Made by a program: the position numbers and the translations under genes. The notes under the pieces are model-generated. The model searched no databases and was not told the DNA's origin. It saw only the letters and a program-made list of their open reading frames with translations. A stretch of DNA of 64,000 nucleotides from NCBI GenBank assembly GCA_016706845.1, contig JADJIV010000001.1:1-64000 (forward strand), in the 5' to 3' direction. Shown piece after piece: positions 27,401 through 38,131 of the stretch (its first letter is position 1; each line of letters starts with the position of its first letter). This DNA is from PNOJ01 sp016706845 (GTDB lineage: Bacteria > Krumholzibacteriota > Krumholzibacteriia > LZORAL124-64-63).

Positions 27401-28219
27401 CCCGACGTGGTTGCCGGGATCGTAGCCGCCGACGGTCGACATCGTCTTGGTGCCGTGGTCGTCCTGGGTGCTCGGATCGCCCGGCTCGTTCTCCACGACA
27501 CCGTCGCCGTTGACGAAGTCCCAGCGGTCGAGCACCGGCAGGCCGGACAGCGACACGTGGCTCGTGCGGAAGCCCGAATCCATCATGCCGACCAGCACGC
27601 CCTGGCCGTGGACGCCCTCCTCGTGCAGGGCGGGCACGTTGATCTGCTCGAGGTCCGCGAGGGTGCCGCCGTAGTCGATCGACCAGGCCAGGTCCTTGTC
27701 CGCGGGCGCCGCCATCCCGGCGCCGGGCGCCGCCGGCGCGGGCCGCGGCTGCGCGCGCCGCACCAGCGTCACCTCGCGCACGCAGGGCAGCGCCGCCAGG
27801 GCGCGCACCTGCTCGGGCCGCGCGTCGAAGCTGGCCGCGTTGAGCCAGCGGGACTCGCGGCGCAGCCGGGCGCCGGTCGCCAGCGCCGACTCGAGGTAGG
27901 GGCGGTGCAGCGGCAGGTCGGTGACGTCGGCCAGGCGGCCGCCCCTGCCGTCCGCCGTCTTGGCGCGGCGGGCGGCGGCGCGTTCGCCCAGGCCGCGCTC
28001 GGCGTCGTCCAGCGCGCGCCCGAGGGCGTCCCCCTGCAGACCCTTGTCCTGGAACCAGACCCAGACGGCGATGGTCCCGTCGGCGGCACGACCGGCGAAA
28101 GCGGGGTCCGCGAGCGCGCGGCTCACCGCGGCGGAAGGCGCGGGGGCGGCGGCGACGGCCGACACGACGAGGCAGACCGCGGCCAGCGCGACCGCGAGGG
28201 TGATCGGACGGGATCTCAT
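24467..28219 (-). CDS. Exported subtilisin-like protease with P-domain and T9SS-type tail
   Basis: A 1250-residue secreted S8 protease. Signal peptide within the first 25 residues; a propeptide-like region to about 190; catalytic triad Asp214 (VLVGMMDSGF), His255 (DDHGTKTM) and Ser427 (SGTSFSCP), with oxyanion Asn in NSAGNERGT. Then Ig-like domains (ADVTPPQIAHTPLGD), a ThuA/GATase-like segment (VVLTCGANTGPVADAALRTL), a carboxypeptidase-regulatory-like domain (ISGLVW, GRYLIADLYAGAYNLTAT), a proprotein-convertase P-domain (VDVDLDVTHTWRGDLIVEL, GTLNGWGLNL), and a C-terminal module with NRPNPFNPRTEIRFEL and VVWDGRDDAGHEAPSGLYLA. The last module implies export by a type IX-like route and cell-surface retention. 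GGAGGCTCC lies before ATG 28219. It is monocistronic. Substrate unknown. Confidence 0.9.
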   Translation of the reverse strand: MRSRPITLAVALAAVCLVVSAVAAAPAPSAAVSRALADPAFAGRAADGTIAVWVWFQDKGLQGDALGRALDDAERGLGERAAARRAKTADGRGGRLADVTDLPLHRPYLESALATGARLRRESRWLNAASFDARPEQVRALAALPCVREVTLVRRAQPRPAPAAPGAGMAAPADKDLAWSIDYGGTLADLEQINVPALHEEGVHGQGVLVGMMDSGFRTSHVSLSGLPVLDRWDFVNGDGVVENEPGDPSTQDDHGTKTMSTVGGYDPGNHVGPAWAASFVLAKTEDVSQEVPAEEDNWVAGIEWLDTFGVDVVSSSLGYIDWYSVSDLDGDTAACTIAADLAVGKGIVVCNSAGNERGTSWNSLVTPADGDSVITAGAVTSTGTIAYFSSPGPTADGRIKPDVCALGSGNHVANPSGGYTSASGTSFSCPLTAGVAALVLSRVPSLTPMQVREAMRMTADRAAAPDNDFGWGILDAYAAAHYFGAAIAHAPLGDTEQTTGSYAVACTITDRVALTPSQLLLHWRADAGAWQAVQLAAAGGDAYAAAIPAQADGTVVSYYLTAGDVLGIATALPATAPAAVFSFRVGADVTPPQIAHTPLGDQPLLTWPPLVRATATDNLGLGGVAVTYDWNGVAQPEFPLADQGAGAFQAAFPIDAGSVQIGDVFTYTIVAADGAAVPNTASDGPHAFAVIDALGVALVIDDTATEPGDLKFDQDKRALAAPDPSRAAAADLDRWLREAGYVTDVVDAGAVSAGDFTGKQFVVLTCGANTGPVADAALRTLLQGWAAAGGKLLVEGGEVAYDAVSSPGYPDFAAQVLHAGSWRSDNAGALNLAPGMATHPVATTPHALPASLSLNYVGYGDEDAVDPAADATVIYGTASYAASAGVMVHDDNPAPQAGQIVVLALNVGALADTTAAKHLVENAAAYLMADEGQANAAISGLVWTVAGGAYVPLAGATVDAGAGHTAVTDGSGRYLIADLYAGAYNLTATSAGLSTDVAAVTVGEGQVAEAYFRLVPVAQLTYDNTTPVAIPDNNTTGIVSIIHVGAAGTIAGVDVDLDVTHTWRGDLIVELVSPAGTVVRLHNRSGSSADNIVGNYPGTLAVEGPGALADFVGEAVTGDWTLLISDVAGTDTGTLNGWGLNLTLPTDLTAAPQTPPAAVRLLPNRPNPFNPRTEIRFELARDDAPRLAVYDVRGQLVRELLAGEPLAAGPHAVVWDGRDDAGHEAPSGLYLARLLAEGVRLERKLLLAR

Positions 28220-28293
28220 GGAGCCTCCAGGCTGGATGCGGACTCGAAGGGTGCATCGCGGCCGCGCCCGGCGGCGCGCCGCGGATTCCGGTC

Positions 28294-28299
28294 ATTGTA
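28294..28299 (-). promoter_or_regulatory. -10 element of the large subtilase gene
   Basis: Reverse-strand TACAAT, 75 bases before ATG 28219. The -35 region (TGTCCC at a 17-bp spacing) is weak. Confidence 0.4.
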
Positions 28300-28347
28300 C
28301 CACATTCCGCGACTCGGGACAGCCGCTCGTCGCCGGGCCGGCCCGGG

Positions 28348-28376
28348 TTGGCATCCTGCGCGGGGGAAGCTACAAT
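28348..28376 (+). promoter_or_regulatory. Promoter of the polysaccharide deacetylase gene
   Basis: TTGGCA (28348-28353), 17-bp spacer, TACAAT (28371-28376). It rules out the in-frame ATG at 28375 and supports ATG 28414. Confidence 0.65.
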
Positions 28377-28413
28377 GGCGGGGATCGATCCCCACTATTC
28401 GAAACGAGAGTCC

Positions 28414-29430
28414 ATGCTGGAAGCCGTGAAATCCGTGATCGGCCAGCCGGTCCTGACCCGCAGCCTGACCCGCGCCGGCGGCCGCAGTGGCCCCGTGGTG
28501 GCGGTCCTCTGCTACCACGACCTGCGCGAGGACGGAGACTTCCGCAACTGGCTGCGCCTGTCCGTGACCGATTTCGACCGCCATCTGACCTGGCTGGGCC
28601 GCGTCGCGCGCTTCATCGCGCCCGAGGATCTGGACGCGCCGGAGCGTTTGGCCCACGACCGCCTGAACGTGATGCTGACCTTCGACGACGGCTACGTGAA
28701 CAACCTCAAGCTGGCGCTGCCTTTGCTCGAAGCGCACCGGGCGCCGGCGCTCTTCTTCGTCTCCACGCACCCGGTGCAGGAGCAGCGACCCTTCTGGCCG
28801 GACCTGGTGCTGACCCCGGTGCAGGCCCTGCGCCTGGAGCGGCTCGACCTGACGGCCTTCGGGTTCGCCGACTACCGCTTCCACCCGGCCGACGACGGCG
28901 ACCGCTGGGAGGACCTCGAGCGGCTGCTGGTGGACCTCAAGCGGGTCGGCAACCCGGACCATCCCAGGGTGGCCGGAGCGCTCGCGCACATCAACGGCCT
29001 GCACGGCGCCGCCACCGCCGGGCATCTGCAGCGCTTCCGCCCCCTCACCGAGGATGAGGTGCGGGAACTGGCCCGCAGCCCGTGGGCGCGGGTCGGCTCC
29101 CACTCCCACGACCACGTCCTGCTGACCTACCTCGACGACGAGGCGCTGGCGATGAACCTGACCGAGTCGCGGCGCATCCTGGCCGGGCTGACGGGTTCCT
29201 TGCCCTCCGACCTGGCCTATCCCAACGGCACCTGGGACGCGCGCGTGGCCGCGGCCACGCGGGAGGCCGGCTACGCGCGCGCCTGGGCCTCGAATCCCGG
29301 CCTGTTCGCGCCGGGCGCACCGAAGATGGCCTTGCCCCGCCTCATGGTCGGCGGCTACGATTCGCTCGGGGTGCTCGGCTTCGTCCTGAACAGGCACCTG
29401 GCGCTCGGTCTGGCTTCCCCGCGTCGATGA
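28414..29430 (+). CDS. Polysaccharide deacetylase (NodB fold)
   Basis: A 338-residue carbohydrate esterase family 4 protein that removes N- or O-acetyl groups from a glycan. The first NodB motif is LTFDDGYVNN near residue 90, with the catalytic base and a metal-binding Asp. The second is GSHSHDHVLL near residue 230, with both metal-binding His. The third region is LAYPNGTWD. No signal peptide is seen, so it may act in the cytoplasm or be carried by a partner. The start at 28414 is set by the promoter, whose -10 covers the only upstream in-frame ATG. It begins a four-gene plus-strand run with a patatin, a membrane protein and a barrel. Confidence 0.88.
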   Translation: MLEAVKSVIGQPVLTRSLTRAGGRSGPVVAVLCYHDLREDGDFRNWLRLSVTDFDRHLTWLGRVARFIAPEDLDAPERLAHDRLNVMLTFDDGYVNNLKLALPLLEAHRAPALFFVSTHPVQEQRPFWPDLVLTPVQALRLERLDLTAFGFADYRFHPADDGDRWEDLERLLVDLKRVGNPDHPRVAGALAHINGLHGAATAGHLQRFRPLTEDEVRELARSPWARVGSHSHDHVLLTYLDDEALAMNLTESRRILAGLTGSLPSDLAYPNGTWDARVAAATREAGYARAWASNPGLFAPGAPKMALPRLMVGGYDSLGVLGFVLNRHLALGLASPRR

Positions 29431-29447
29431 ACGAAAGGCCACCGCGC

Positions 29448-30378
29448 ATGAGCGCAACGCCGGTGATCGGCCTCCGCCCTGGGCAGCGGCGGCGCCCGCG
29501 GTCTGGCTCACGCCGGCGTCCTGCAGGCGCTCGAGGAGGCCGGCCTCGCGCCGGCGTGCATCGCCGGCACCAGCATGGGTGCCATCGTCGGCGGGCTTTA
29601 CGCCGAGACCCTGGACGCCGCCGAATCCTGGCGGCGCCTGGCGCGTTTCGTGCAGGATCCCGAGTTCCTGGAGACCTGGGCGCCCTTCGTCCCGAAGGGC
29701 TCCGGCGCCGAGGAGGACGCCGGCCGCTTCCGCGAGCTGGTCGACGCGCTCCACAAGAAGTACCTGGCCGTCAAGACCGTGACGCGCCCCAGCCTGGTCG
29801 ACGAGGCGCGCCTGCGCCACCCCCTCGCGCAGATGTTCATCGCCCGCGACTTCGCCCAGCTCAGGCTGCCGTTCGCGGCCGTGGGACTGGACCTCGTCGC
29901 GGGCGAGCGCGTCGTGTTCCGCGAGGGCGACCTGCTCGACGCCGTCTACGCCAGCGCCGCGGTGCCCGGCGTCTTCCCGCCGCTGGCCCGCGGCGGCCGG
30001 CTGATCGTCGACGGCGGCGCCCCGTTCCGCGTGCCGATCGAGACCTGCCGCGACCTGGGCGCGGAGCTGGTGATCGCCGTGGACATCCCGTCGTTCGAAC
30101 CCTGCAAGGCCGAGTACCGCACCGGCATGGACGTGATCCTGCGCTGCGACGCCGTCGCCCGGCTGCGGCTGGACACCCTGGTGATCCGCACCGCCGACTT
30201 CGTGATCACGCCGGATGTGTGCAGATACCACTGGGCCGACTTCCGCGACGCCGAGGCCTGCCGACGCTGCGGCCACGCGGCGGCCCGCGACGCCCTGCCG
30301 GCGCTGCGCCGCCTGATCGACGAGCGCGGCAACTGGCTCGCCCGCGTGCGCAACCTCTTCGCGAAGGCGCCGGCGTGA
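29448..30378 (+). CDS. Patatin-like phospholipase, RssA type (one frameshift)
   Basis: A lipid acyl hydrolase of about 309 residues. One extra C near 29472 splits the N-terminus: MSATPVIGL continues, in the corrected frame, as ALGSGGARGLAHAGVLQALE. The oxyanion hole is GSGGARG, the nucleophile motif is GTSMGA (GxSxG), and the catalytic Asp is in IVDGGAPFRVP near residue 185. A Cys-bearing C-terminus (ACRRCGHAAARDALPAL) is typical of the RssA-like subgroup. Start ATG 29448 has AAAGG about 10 bases upstream and lies 17 bases after the deacetylase stop. Its stop overlaps the next gene's GTG (GTGA). The substrate is probably a membrane phospholipid. Confidence 0.82.
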
Positions 30379-30629
30379 TCCCCGGGCCGCCGGACGTGGC
30401 CGGCCTGCTGGGCGTCGCGCTGACGCTCGCCGCCTACGCGCTGCTGCAGTCCGGCCGTCTGCGCCAGGAAGATCCCCGCTACTCGCTGGCGAACGCCATC
30501 GGCTCCGGGCTGATCCTCATTTCGCTGTACTACGACTTCAACCTGTCGAGCGCGGCGATCGAGTCCGCCTGGCTCGTGCTGAGCCTGTGGGGCCTCGTCC
30601 GCGCTCGCCGGCGAAGGGGCGCAGCTTGA
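30375..30629 (+). CDS. Small membrane protein of the CBU_0592-like type
   Basis: An 84-residue protein with about three membrane segments: GLLGVALTLAAYALLQS, ANAIGSGLILISLYYDFN and AIESAWLVLSLWGLVRA, followed by an Arg-rich tail. The pattern (YALLQSGRL, N-x-I-G-S, YDFNLSSAAIES, SLWGL) matches a small conserved membrane domain named after Coxiella CBU_0592, whose role is unknown. The start is GTG 30375 inside the stop of the patatin gene; its stop in turn overlaps a TTG start (TTGA). These couplings indicate co-translation of the three genes. Confidence 0.7.
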   Translation: MIPGPPDVAGLLGVALTLAAYALLQSGRLRQEDPRYSLANAIGSGLILISLYYDFNLSSAAIESAWLVLSLWGLVRARRRRGAA

Positions 30630-31612
30630 ACCGCATCCTCTGCACGCTGTCGCTGTCCGTGTTGCTGGCTTCCGCCTCCGCCGCCGCGGATTTCACCGAG
30701 GTCTGCGGCGCCCTGTCCGACGGCGCCGCGGTCCGGGTGGCGTTGCTGGACGGGACCACCCGGGAAGGCCGCGTCGCCGGCTGGGACGGCGTCCGCCTGT
30801 CGCTGGTCCAGCAGGACGGCGCCACGGCGTCCTGCCTCGAAGGCGACGCGTCCGCGCTTTGGCTCCGGGAACGCCGCACCGCCGGCGGCGTCAAGGCCGG
30901 CGCCCTGACCGGCGGCATCGCCGGCAGCCTCGGCATGGCCGGACTCCTCATCCTGTTCAACGCCATGGACGACGATGGGATCGACGACAGAGCCGCCGTC
31001 ATGCTGATGCTGGTGGGGACGGGAACCGGCGCGGGCATCGGCGCGCTGGTGGGCGGCGTGACCGGGTCATCGCTGCCGAAATGGGAATTGCTCTGGGCGC
31101 GGCCGGACTGGCCGGCGGCTGGCGGCGGCTCCGCCGCGAGCCGGCCGCTGCGCACCGGCGGCGTGGAGCTGCTGCTGGGCTCCGGGACCAGCGGCGACGA
31201 CGGGGGACCGGGCAAGGACGGCCTGGCGGTCGGATTGCGCTGGCGGTCCGAGTTGTCGCCGCGCTGGACGGTCGCGCTGGATTACGCGCATTTCGACGCC
31301 CGCGAGCCGGAACGGCTCGGCCCCGGCGGCATGTTCTGGTACGCGAGCGACACGGCGTGCCATCTGCTGGGGGCGCTGCTGCAGGCCAACCTCACGACCG
31401 GCGCCGTCCGGCCGTACGTCGTCGGCTCCCTGGGCGGCTACTGGTGGCGCGAGGATTTCCTGGGCGGCGGCCTCGGCGGCGGCGTCGAGGCGGACTTCGG
31501 CCCCCACGTCGCGGGCCGGCTCGAGTACCGGCGCCACGGCAACATCCAGCGCCTGTCCGGGATCGACCCCACGCTCACGTCGGTCATGGCCGGCGTGACA
31601 CTGGCCTGGTGA
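30626..31612 (+). CDS. Exported barrel-like outer-membrane protein
   Basis: A 328-residue protein starting at TTG 30626, with AGGGG 7 bases before. Signal peptide LNRILCTLSLSVLLASASAA. Residues 25-85 form a small Sm/PRC-like beta region (GAAVRVALLDGTTREGRVAG). A glycine-rich hydrophobic hairpin follows (GALTGGIAGSLGMAGLLIL and GTGTGAGIGALVGGVTG). The second half is an eight-stranded-barrel-like domain with alternating strands (GGVELLLGSG, WTVALDYAHFDA, RPYVVGSLGGYWW, VAGRLEYRRHGNIQRL), ending in aromatic AGVTLAW as outer-membrane barrels do. It ends the deacetylase-patatin cluster. No named family is recognised. Confidence 0.7.
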   Translation: MNRILCTLSLSVLLASASAAADFTEVCGALSDGAAVRVALLDGTTREGRVAGWDGVRLSLVQQDGATASCLEGDASALWLRERRTAGGVKAGALTGGIAGSLGMAGLLILFNAMDDDGIDDRAAVMLMLVGTGTGAGIGALVGGVTGSSLPKWELLWARPDWPAAGGGSAASRPLRTGGVELLLGSGTSGDDGGPGKDGLAVGLRWRSELSPRWTVALDYAHFDAREPERLGPGGMFWYASDTACHLLGALLQANLTTGAVRPYVVGSLGGYWWREDFLGGGLGGGVEADFGPHVAGRLEYRRHGNIQRLSGIDPTLTSVMAGVTLAW

Positions 31613-31631
31613 ACCCGGCTCCCGGATGCGC

Positions 31632-31659
31632 GAGGGCCGGCCCCCGCGGGCCGGCCCTC
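31632..31659. terminator. Perfect 12-bp stem-loop between convergent genes
   Basis: Arms 31632-31643 and 31648-31659 pair fully around CCGC, between the barrel gene and the ferritin-like gene. There is no good U tract on either side, so factor-assisted or bidirectional action is likely. Confidence 0.55.
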
Positions 31660-31690
31660 CCGATTCCTAGGCGATCGACGGCGATCCGGA

Positions 31691-32200
31691 CTACATGGGC
31701 GCGAACCCCTGGTCCGCCCAGTACTCGTCCTGCATCATCTTCTCCAGCTCGACCAGGTGCTCGAGGTGCCCGACCTCCCACTCGCCCAGCCAGGTGAACA
31801 GCTGCTTGAGGCCGGGGTCGTCGGTCTTGGCGGCCTGGTCGCGGTAGTAGTTGATGGCCTTGTTCTCGAGGTCGCAGCCGATGCCGATCACGGCCATCTC
31901 GAAGGTCCCCCGCTTGATCGACTTGCGGAAGGAGTCATCGATGACGTGGCCGGCGCCGTGGTCCAGCTCGGCGGGGTGGACCTGCGACAGGTCGATGCGG
32001 CCCGCCTCGACCAGGCTCTTGTGCTGCGCCTGCAGCAGCGCGACGTGCTCGTCCTCGTCGCGGGCCAGCGCGGTGAACATCGCCTTCGCCGAAGGGTCCT
32101 GCGTCGTGGCGGCGGCGTGGGAGTAGAGCTGCTGCCCCTTGATCTCGGTCATGATGGCGTTCTTGACGGCCTCGATCATCCGCTGCTGTCTGGGGTCCAT
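31691..32200 (-). CDS. Ferritin-like / rubrerythrin-type diiron protein
   Basis: A 169-residue four-helix protein. Metal-ligand motifs are visible: E in MTEIKGQQLYSHAA, DEDEHVALLQAQH (ExxH), DLENKAINYYRDQA, and EWEVGHLEHLVELE (second ExxH). No rubredoxin CxxC domain follows, so it is a rubrerythrin-like ferritin-family protein without the electron-transfer domain. Members reduce peroxide or store iron. The GAGGAGGAGAC before ATG 32200 is strong. It begins 37 bases after the mlaD stop with no visible terminator between, so it is probably the last gene of the mlaEFD transcript, which is an unusual partner for lipid transport. Confidence 0.82.
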   Translation of the reverse strand: MDPRQQRMIEAVKNAIMTEIKGQQLYSHAAATTQDPSAKAMFTALARDEDEHVALLQAQHKSLVEAGRIDLSQVHPAELDHGAGHVIDDSFRKSIKRGTFEMAVIGIGCDLENKAINYYRDQAAKTDDPGLKQLFTWLGEWEVGHLEHLVELEKMMQDEYWADQGFAPM

Positions 32201-32237
32201 GTCTCCTCCTCGGTCTCCGCCGGAATCCGGCTCCGGG

Positions 32238-33128
32238 CTAGAACAGGCTCATGTGGAAGTACCGCTTGGGCCGCGCCTTCACGTCGGCGATCAGGTCCTG
32301 CACCGCAACGATGGTCGATTCCGCCTGCGCGTACAAGGAATCATCCTTCAGGATGCGGCCCGCCGTGCCCTGGCCGGACTCCAGCCGTTCCACGAGCGCC
32401 GCCAGCGACGTGGTGGTCCGCGTCAGCAGGATGGTCAGCGAGTCCGCGCGGGCCAGCGTCGCGCCGGCGCCCCGCAGGGTCCCGGCGAGCAGGCTGTCGG
32501 GCCCGGCGACGGCCGTGCGCACGGCCGCGGTGGTGGCCCGCAGGTCGGCGACCAGGTGCTTCACCTCGGGGGTCAGCTCCTCGTTCGTGGCGCGCAGGGA
32601 CGCCATGGTGCTGCGGGTGTCGTCCATGATCGCGCCGACGCGGTCGCCCTCGCGCACCTCCTGCATGAAGGCGGTCAGCTCGCGGGTCAGCGTCCGCGCC
32701 TCCTCCAGCGTGGCGGCCCCCTCGTTCATCATCGCGCCCATGTCCTTGAGCACCTCGCCCCGGAAGACGTGGCCCTCCGGCGCCGGGGGGCCGCTGCCGG
32801 GCGTGATCTCGACGAGCATCTCCCCCACGATGCCCATGCTGGTCAGCGCGATGCGCGAGTCCTGGGTGAGCCGGGTCTCGGGCTCCACGTAGAAGTCGAC
32901 CCGGACCTTGTCGCCGACCATCACGAATTTTTCGACCGCGCCGGACCGGATGCCGCGCACCTGGACGCGGTCATGGGTCTGCAACCCGCCCACGGACGAG
33001 AACTCCACCGCGTAGTGCGAGACGCCGCCGGCGAACCGCACCTGCTTGAACCAGAGCATCCCCCAGATCAGCACCACCAGCGACATGATCACCGTGATGC
33101 CGACCTGGACCTCGCGCTTCCTCTTCAT
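32238..33128 (-). CDS. mlaD: MlaD/MCE family lipid-transport protein
   Basis: A 296-residue periplasmic substrate-binding component of an Mla-type phospholipid transporter. One N-terminal membrane helix (VGITVIMSLVVLIWGMLWF) anchors it. The MCE domain spans about 40-120 (SSVGGLQTHDRVQVRGIRSG, TSMGIVGEMLVEITPG). The C-terminal half is helical and likely coiled (NEGAATLEEARTLTRELTAF, RATNEELTPEVKHLVADL), as in long MCE proteins that form tunnels. Start ATG 33128. Third gene of mlaE-mlaF-mlaD; no mlaB or mlaC is seen here, which is common outside Proteobacteria. Confidence 0.88.
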   Translation of the reverse strand: MKRKREVQVGITVIMSLVVLIWGMLWFKQVRFAGGVSHYAVEFSSVGGLQTHDRVQVRGIRSGAVEKFVMVGDKVRVDFYVEPETRLTQDSRIALTSMGIVGEMLVEITPGSGPPAPEGHVFRGEVLKDMGAMMNEGAATLEEARTLTRELTAFMQEVREGDRVGAIMDDTRSTMASLRATNEELTPEVKHLVADLRATTAAVRTAVAGPDSLLAGTLRGAGATLARADSLTILLTRTTTSLAALVERLESGQGTAGRILKDDSLYAQAESTIVAVQDLIADVKARPKRYFHMSLF

Positions 33129-33158
33129 GGCACCTCCCGCGACGCGGCGCCGCCGGCC

Positions 33159-33971
33159 TCAGAACAGGCCCAGCGGCCCCTGCGCGCTGCCTTCGATGAA
33201 CTGCCGGACCATCGGGTGGTCCGTGTTGCGGATCTCGTCGACCGAGCCGGCGTAGATGATGCGGCCGCGGTTCAGCATGGCGACCCGGTTGGCGATCTTG
33301 AACGCGCTGGCCATGTCGTGGGTCACCACGACCGACGTCACGTGCAGCTCCTGCTGGAGCTTCAGGATCAGGTCGTTGATCGCGTCGCCGGTGATCGGGT
33401 CCAGCCCCGTGGTCGGCTCGTCGTACAGGATGTAGTCGGGCTCCATGGCGATGGCGCGCGCCAGCCCGGCGCGCTTCTTCATGCCCCCGGACAGCTCCGA
33501 CGGCAGCTTGTCCTCGACCTGCGCGAGGCCGACCATCGCCAGGCAGCGGCAGGCGCGCTCGCGGACCGCGTCCGGCGGCAGCCCCGAGTGCTCGGACAGG
33601 CCGAGGCCCACGTTCTCGCAGATGGTCATCGAGTCGAACAGGGCGGCGCCCTGGAACAGCATGCCGAAGCGCTTGCGCAGCTCGAACAGCCCTTCGCGGG
33701 GCAGGGTCGTGATCTCGGCGCCGTCGATCCAGATCGAACCCGCGTCGGGCTCCAGCAGCCGGACGATGTGCTTCAGCAGCACGGACTTGCCCTCGCCGCT
33801 GCGCCCGATGATCACCACCGTCTCGCCGCGCGCGATCGAGAAGTCCAGCCCGTCGAGCACCTTGCGGCCCTGGAAGGTCTTGGTCACCCCCTGCAGGGTG
33901 ATCCCCTGGCGCGCGGAGGGATCCGCGACGTGGAAATCGGGCAGGGCGGGCATGGCGGCAGGTGCGGTCAT
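33159..33971 (-). CDS. mlaF: MlaF-type ABC transporter ATPase
   Basis: A 270-residue cytoplasmic ATPase that powers the Mla lipid transporter. Walker A is GRSGEGKS, the Q loop is in FGMLFQGAALFDSMTI, the signature is LSGGMKKRAGLARA, Walker B is YILYDEPTTGLDP, and the switch His lies in VVVTHDM. GEGKS and FQGAALFDS are characteristic of the Mla/Ttg2/MCE subgroup rather than of drug exporters. Start ATG 33971, 4 bases after the mlaE stop, so translation is coupled. Confidence 0.93.
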   Translation of the reverse strand: MTAPAAMPALPDFHVADPSARQGITLQGVTKTFQGRKVLDGLDFSIARGETVVIIGRSGEGKSVLLKHIVRLLEPDAGSIWIDGAEITTLPREGLFELRKRFGMLFQGAALFDSMTICENVGLGLSEHSGLPPDAVRERACRCLAMVGLAQVEDKLPSELSGGMKKRAGLARAIAMEPDYILYDEPTTGLDPITGDAINDLILKLQQELHVTSVVVTHDMASAFKIANRVAMLNRGRIIYAGSVDEIRNTDHPMVRQFIEGSAQGPLGLF

Positions 33972-33975
33972 CGCG

Positions 33976-34764
33976 TCACTTTCCGAAGACGATCTGGAAC
34001 AGGAAGGTGGCCAGGAAGTAGTCCGCGACCAGCACGCTCACGCAGCTGCCGACCACGGCCATCATCGTCGCGTTGCCCACGCCCTCGGCGCCGCCGCGGG
34101 TGTTCAGGCCGAAGAAGAGCCCGGACAGGGCGATGATCCCGCCGAAGAAGAAGGACTTCAGCAGCCCGCTGAACAGGTCGGCCAGGTCGAAGTACATCAG
34201 CAGGCCTTCCTTGAAGGTGCTGATGGTGACGTCCATGGTCGCCACCGAGACGAAGTAGCCGCTGATGATGGCGATGGCGTCGGCGAAGACGGTGATCACC
34301 GGCAGCATCAGGAACGTGGCCACGAAGCGCGGCATCGCCAGGTAGCGCATCGGGTCGATGGCCAGCATCTCCAGCGCGTCGATCTGCTCGGTCACCTTCA
34401 TGGTGCCCAGTTCGGCGGCGTAGTTGGCGCACAGCCGGCCGCCGACCACCAGGGCCACCAGCACCGGCCCCAGCTCGATGAAGACGGACTTCGAGATGAC
34501 CGTCCCCAGGAACTTCATCGGGACGTAGGCCTGCATCTGGTAGACGGCCTGCACCGCCGTCACCGCGCCCACGAAGATCGAGGTCGTCAGGACCAGCGGG
34601 AGCGACCCCACCGCCACGATGTGCATCTGCTCGAGGACCTGCCGGCGCATCTTCGGGATGTGGGGGAACTGCCGGATGATCTCCAGCAGCAGCATGCTGC
34701 CACGGCCCGCGCTGGCCAGGGCGGCCAGGCTCCAACCGCCGATTCCGGAGAAGATGGATGTCAT
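33976..34764 (-). CDS. mlaE: MlaE-type ABC transporter permease
   Basis: A 262-residue permease of the MlaE family, with the diagnostic FVGAVTAVQAVYQMQAY segment, ELGPVLVALVVGGRLCANYA, and ELGTMKVTEQIDALEMLAIDP (the conserved E-T-M-K-V-E-Q-I-A-L block), then LPVITVFADAIAIISGYF. Five to six membrane segments can be drawn. ATG 34764 is chosen over the GTG at 34803 because a good promoter (34774-34802) lies between, ending 9 bases before the ATG. The predicted mRNA has almost no leader and no ribosome-binding site. Confidence 0.9.
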   Translation of the reverse strand: MTSIFSGIGGWSLAALASAGRGSMLLLEIIRQFPHIPKMRRQVLEQMHIVAVGSLPLVLTTSIFVGAVTAVQAVYQMQAYVPMKFLGTVISKSVFIELGPVLVALVVGGRLCANYAAELGTMKVTEQIDALEMLAIDPMRYLAMPRFVATFLMLPVITVFADAIAIISGYFVSVATMDVTISTFKEGLLMYFDLADLFSGLLKSFFFGGIIALSGLFFGLNTRGGAEGVGNATMMAVVGSCVSVLVADYFLATFLFQIVFGK

Positions 34765-34773
34765 AACGGGGCG

Positions 34774-34802
34774 AATATAAACGGACTTCGGCCGGGTGTC
34801 CA
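34774..34802 (-). promoter_or_regulatory. Promoter of mlaE-mlaF-mlaD
   Basis: Reverse-strand TGGACA (34802-34797), 17-bp spacer, TATATT (34779-34774). Transcription would start about 3 bases before ATG 34764. Confidence 0.65.
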
Positions 34803-34901
34803 CTCGTGGCCGCTCCCGCTCCTGTCTTGATCGTGAATTTTCGATATCGTTTGTGATAGGATCCAGGGGTCAGAGGGGGGTCCAAAAGGGAGGGGGAAGT
34901 C

Positions 34902-38041
<3,140 letters not shown>

Positions 38042-38060
38042 CTCGTCAACCCTGCCGCAG

Positions 38061-38095
38061 GGCCCCGCCGTCGCCGACGGCGGGGCCTTCTTCTT
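38061..38095 (+). terminator. Terminator of the VCBS-repeat subtilase gene
   Basis: A perfect 12-bp stem (38061-38072 with 38076-38087, 3-base loop) followed by TTCTTCTT, 20 bases past the stop codon. Confidence 0.9.
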
Positions 38096-38131
38096 GTGCG
38101 GCAACGATTTGCGACGTCGGCAGAAAACCGC

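Noticed and set aside
28375..28413. Upstream ATG start for the polysaccharide deacetylase
   Set aside because: The ATG lies inside the -10 element of a good promoter, so it cannot be in the mRNA.
24338..28429. A very long open frame on the plus strand opposite the large subtilase gene
   Set aside because: It is the mirror of GC-rich codon use: the reverse-strand frame has a signal peptide, a catalytic triad and known domains, while the plus-strand product is only repetitive Gly/Arg/Val/His.
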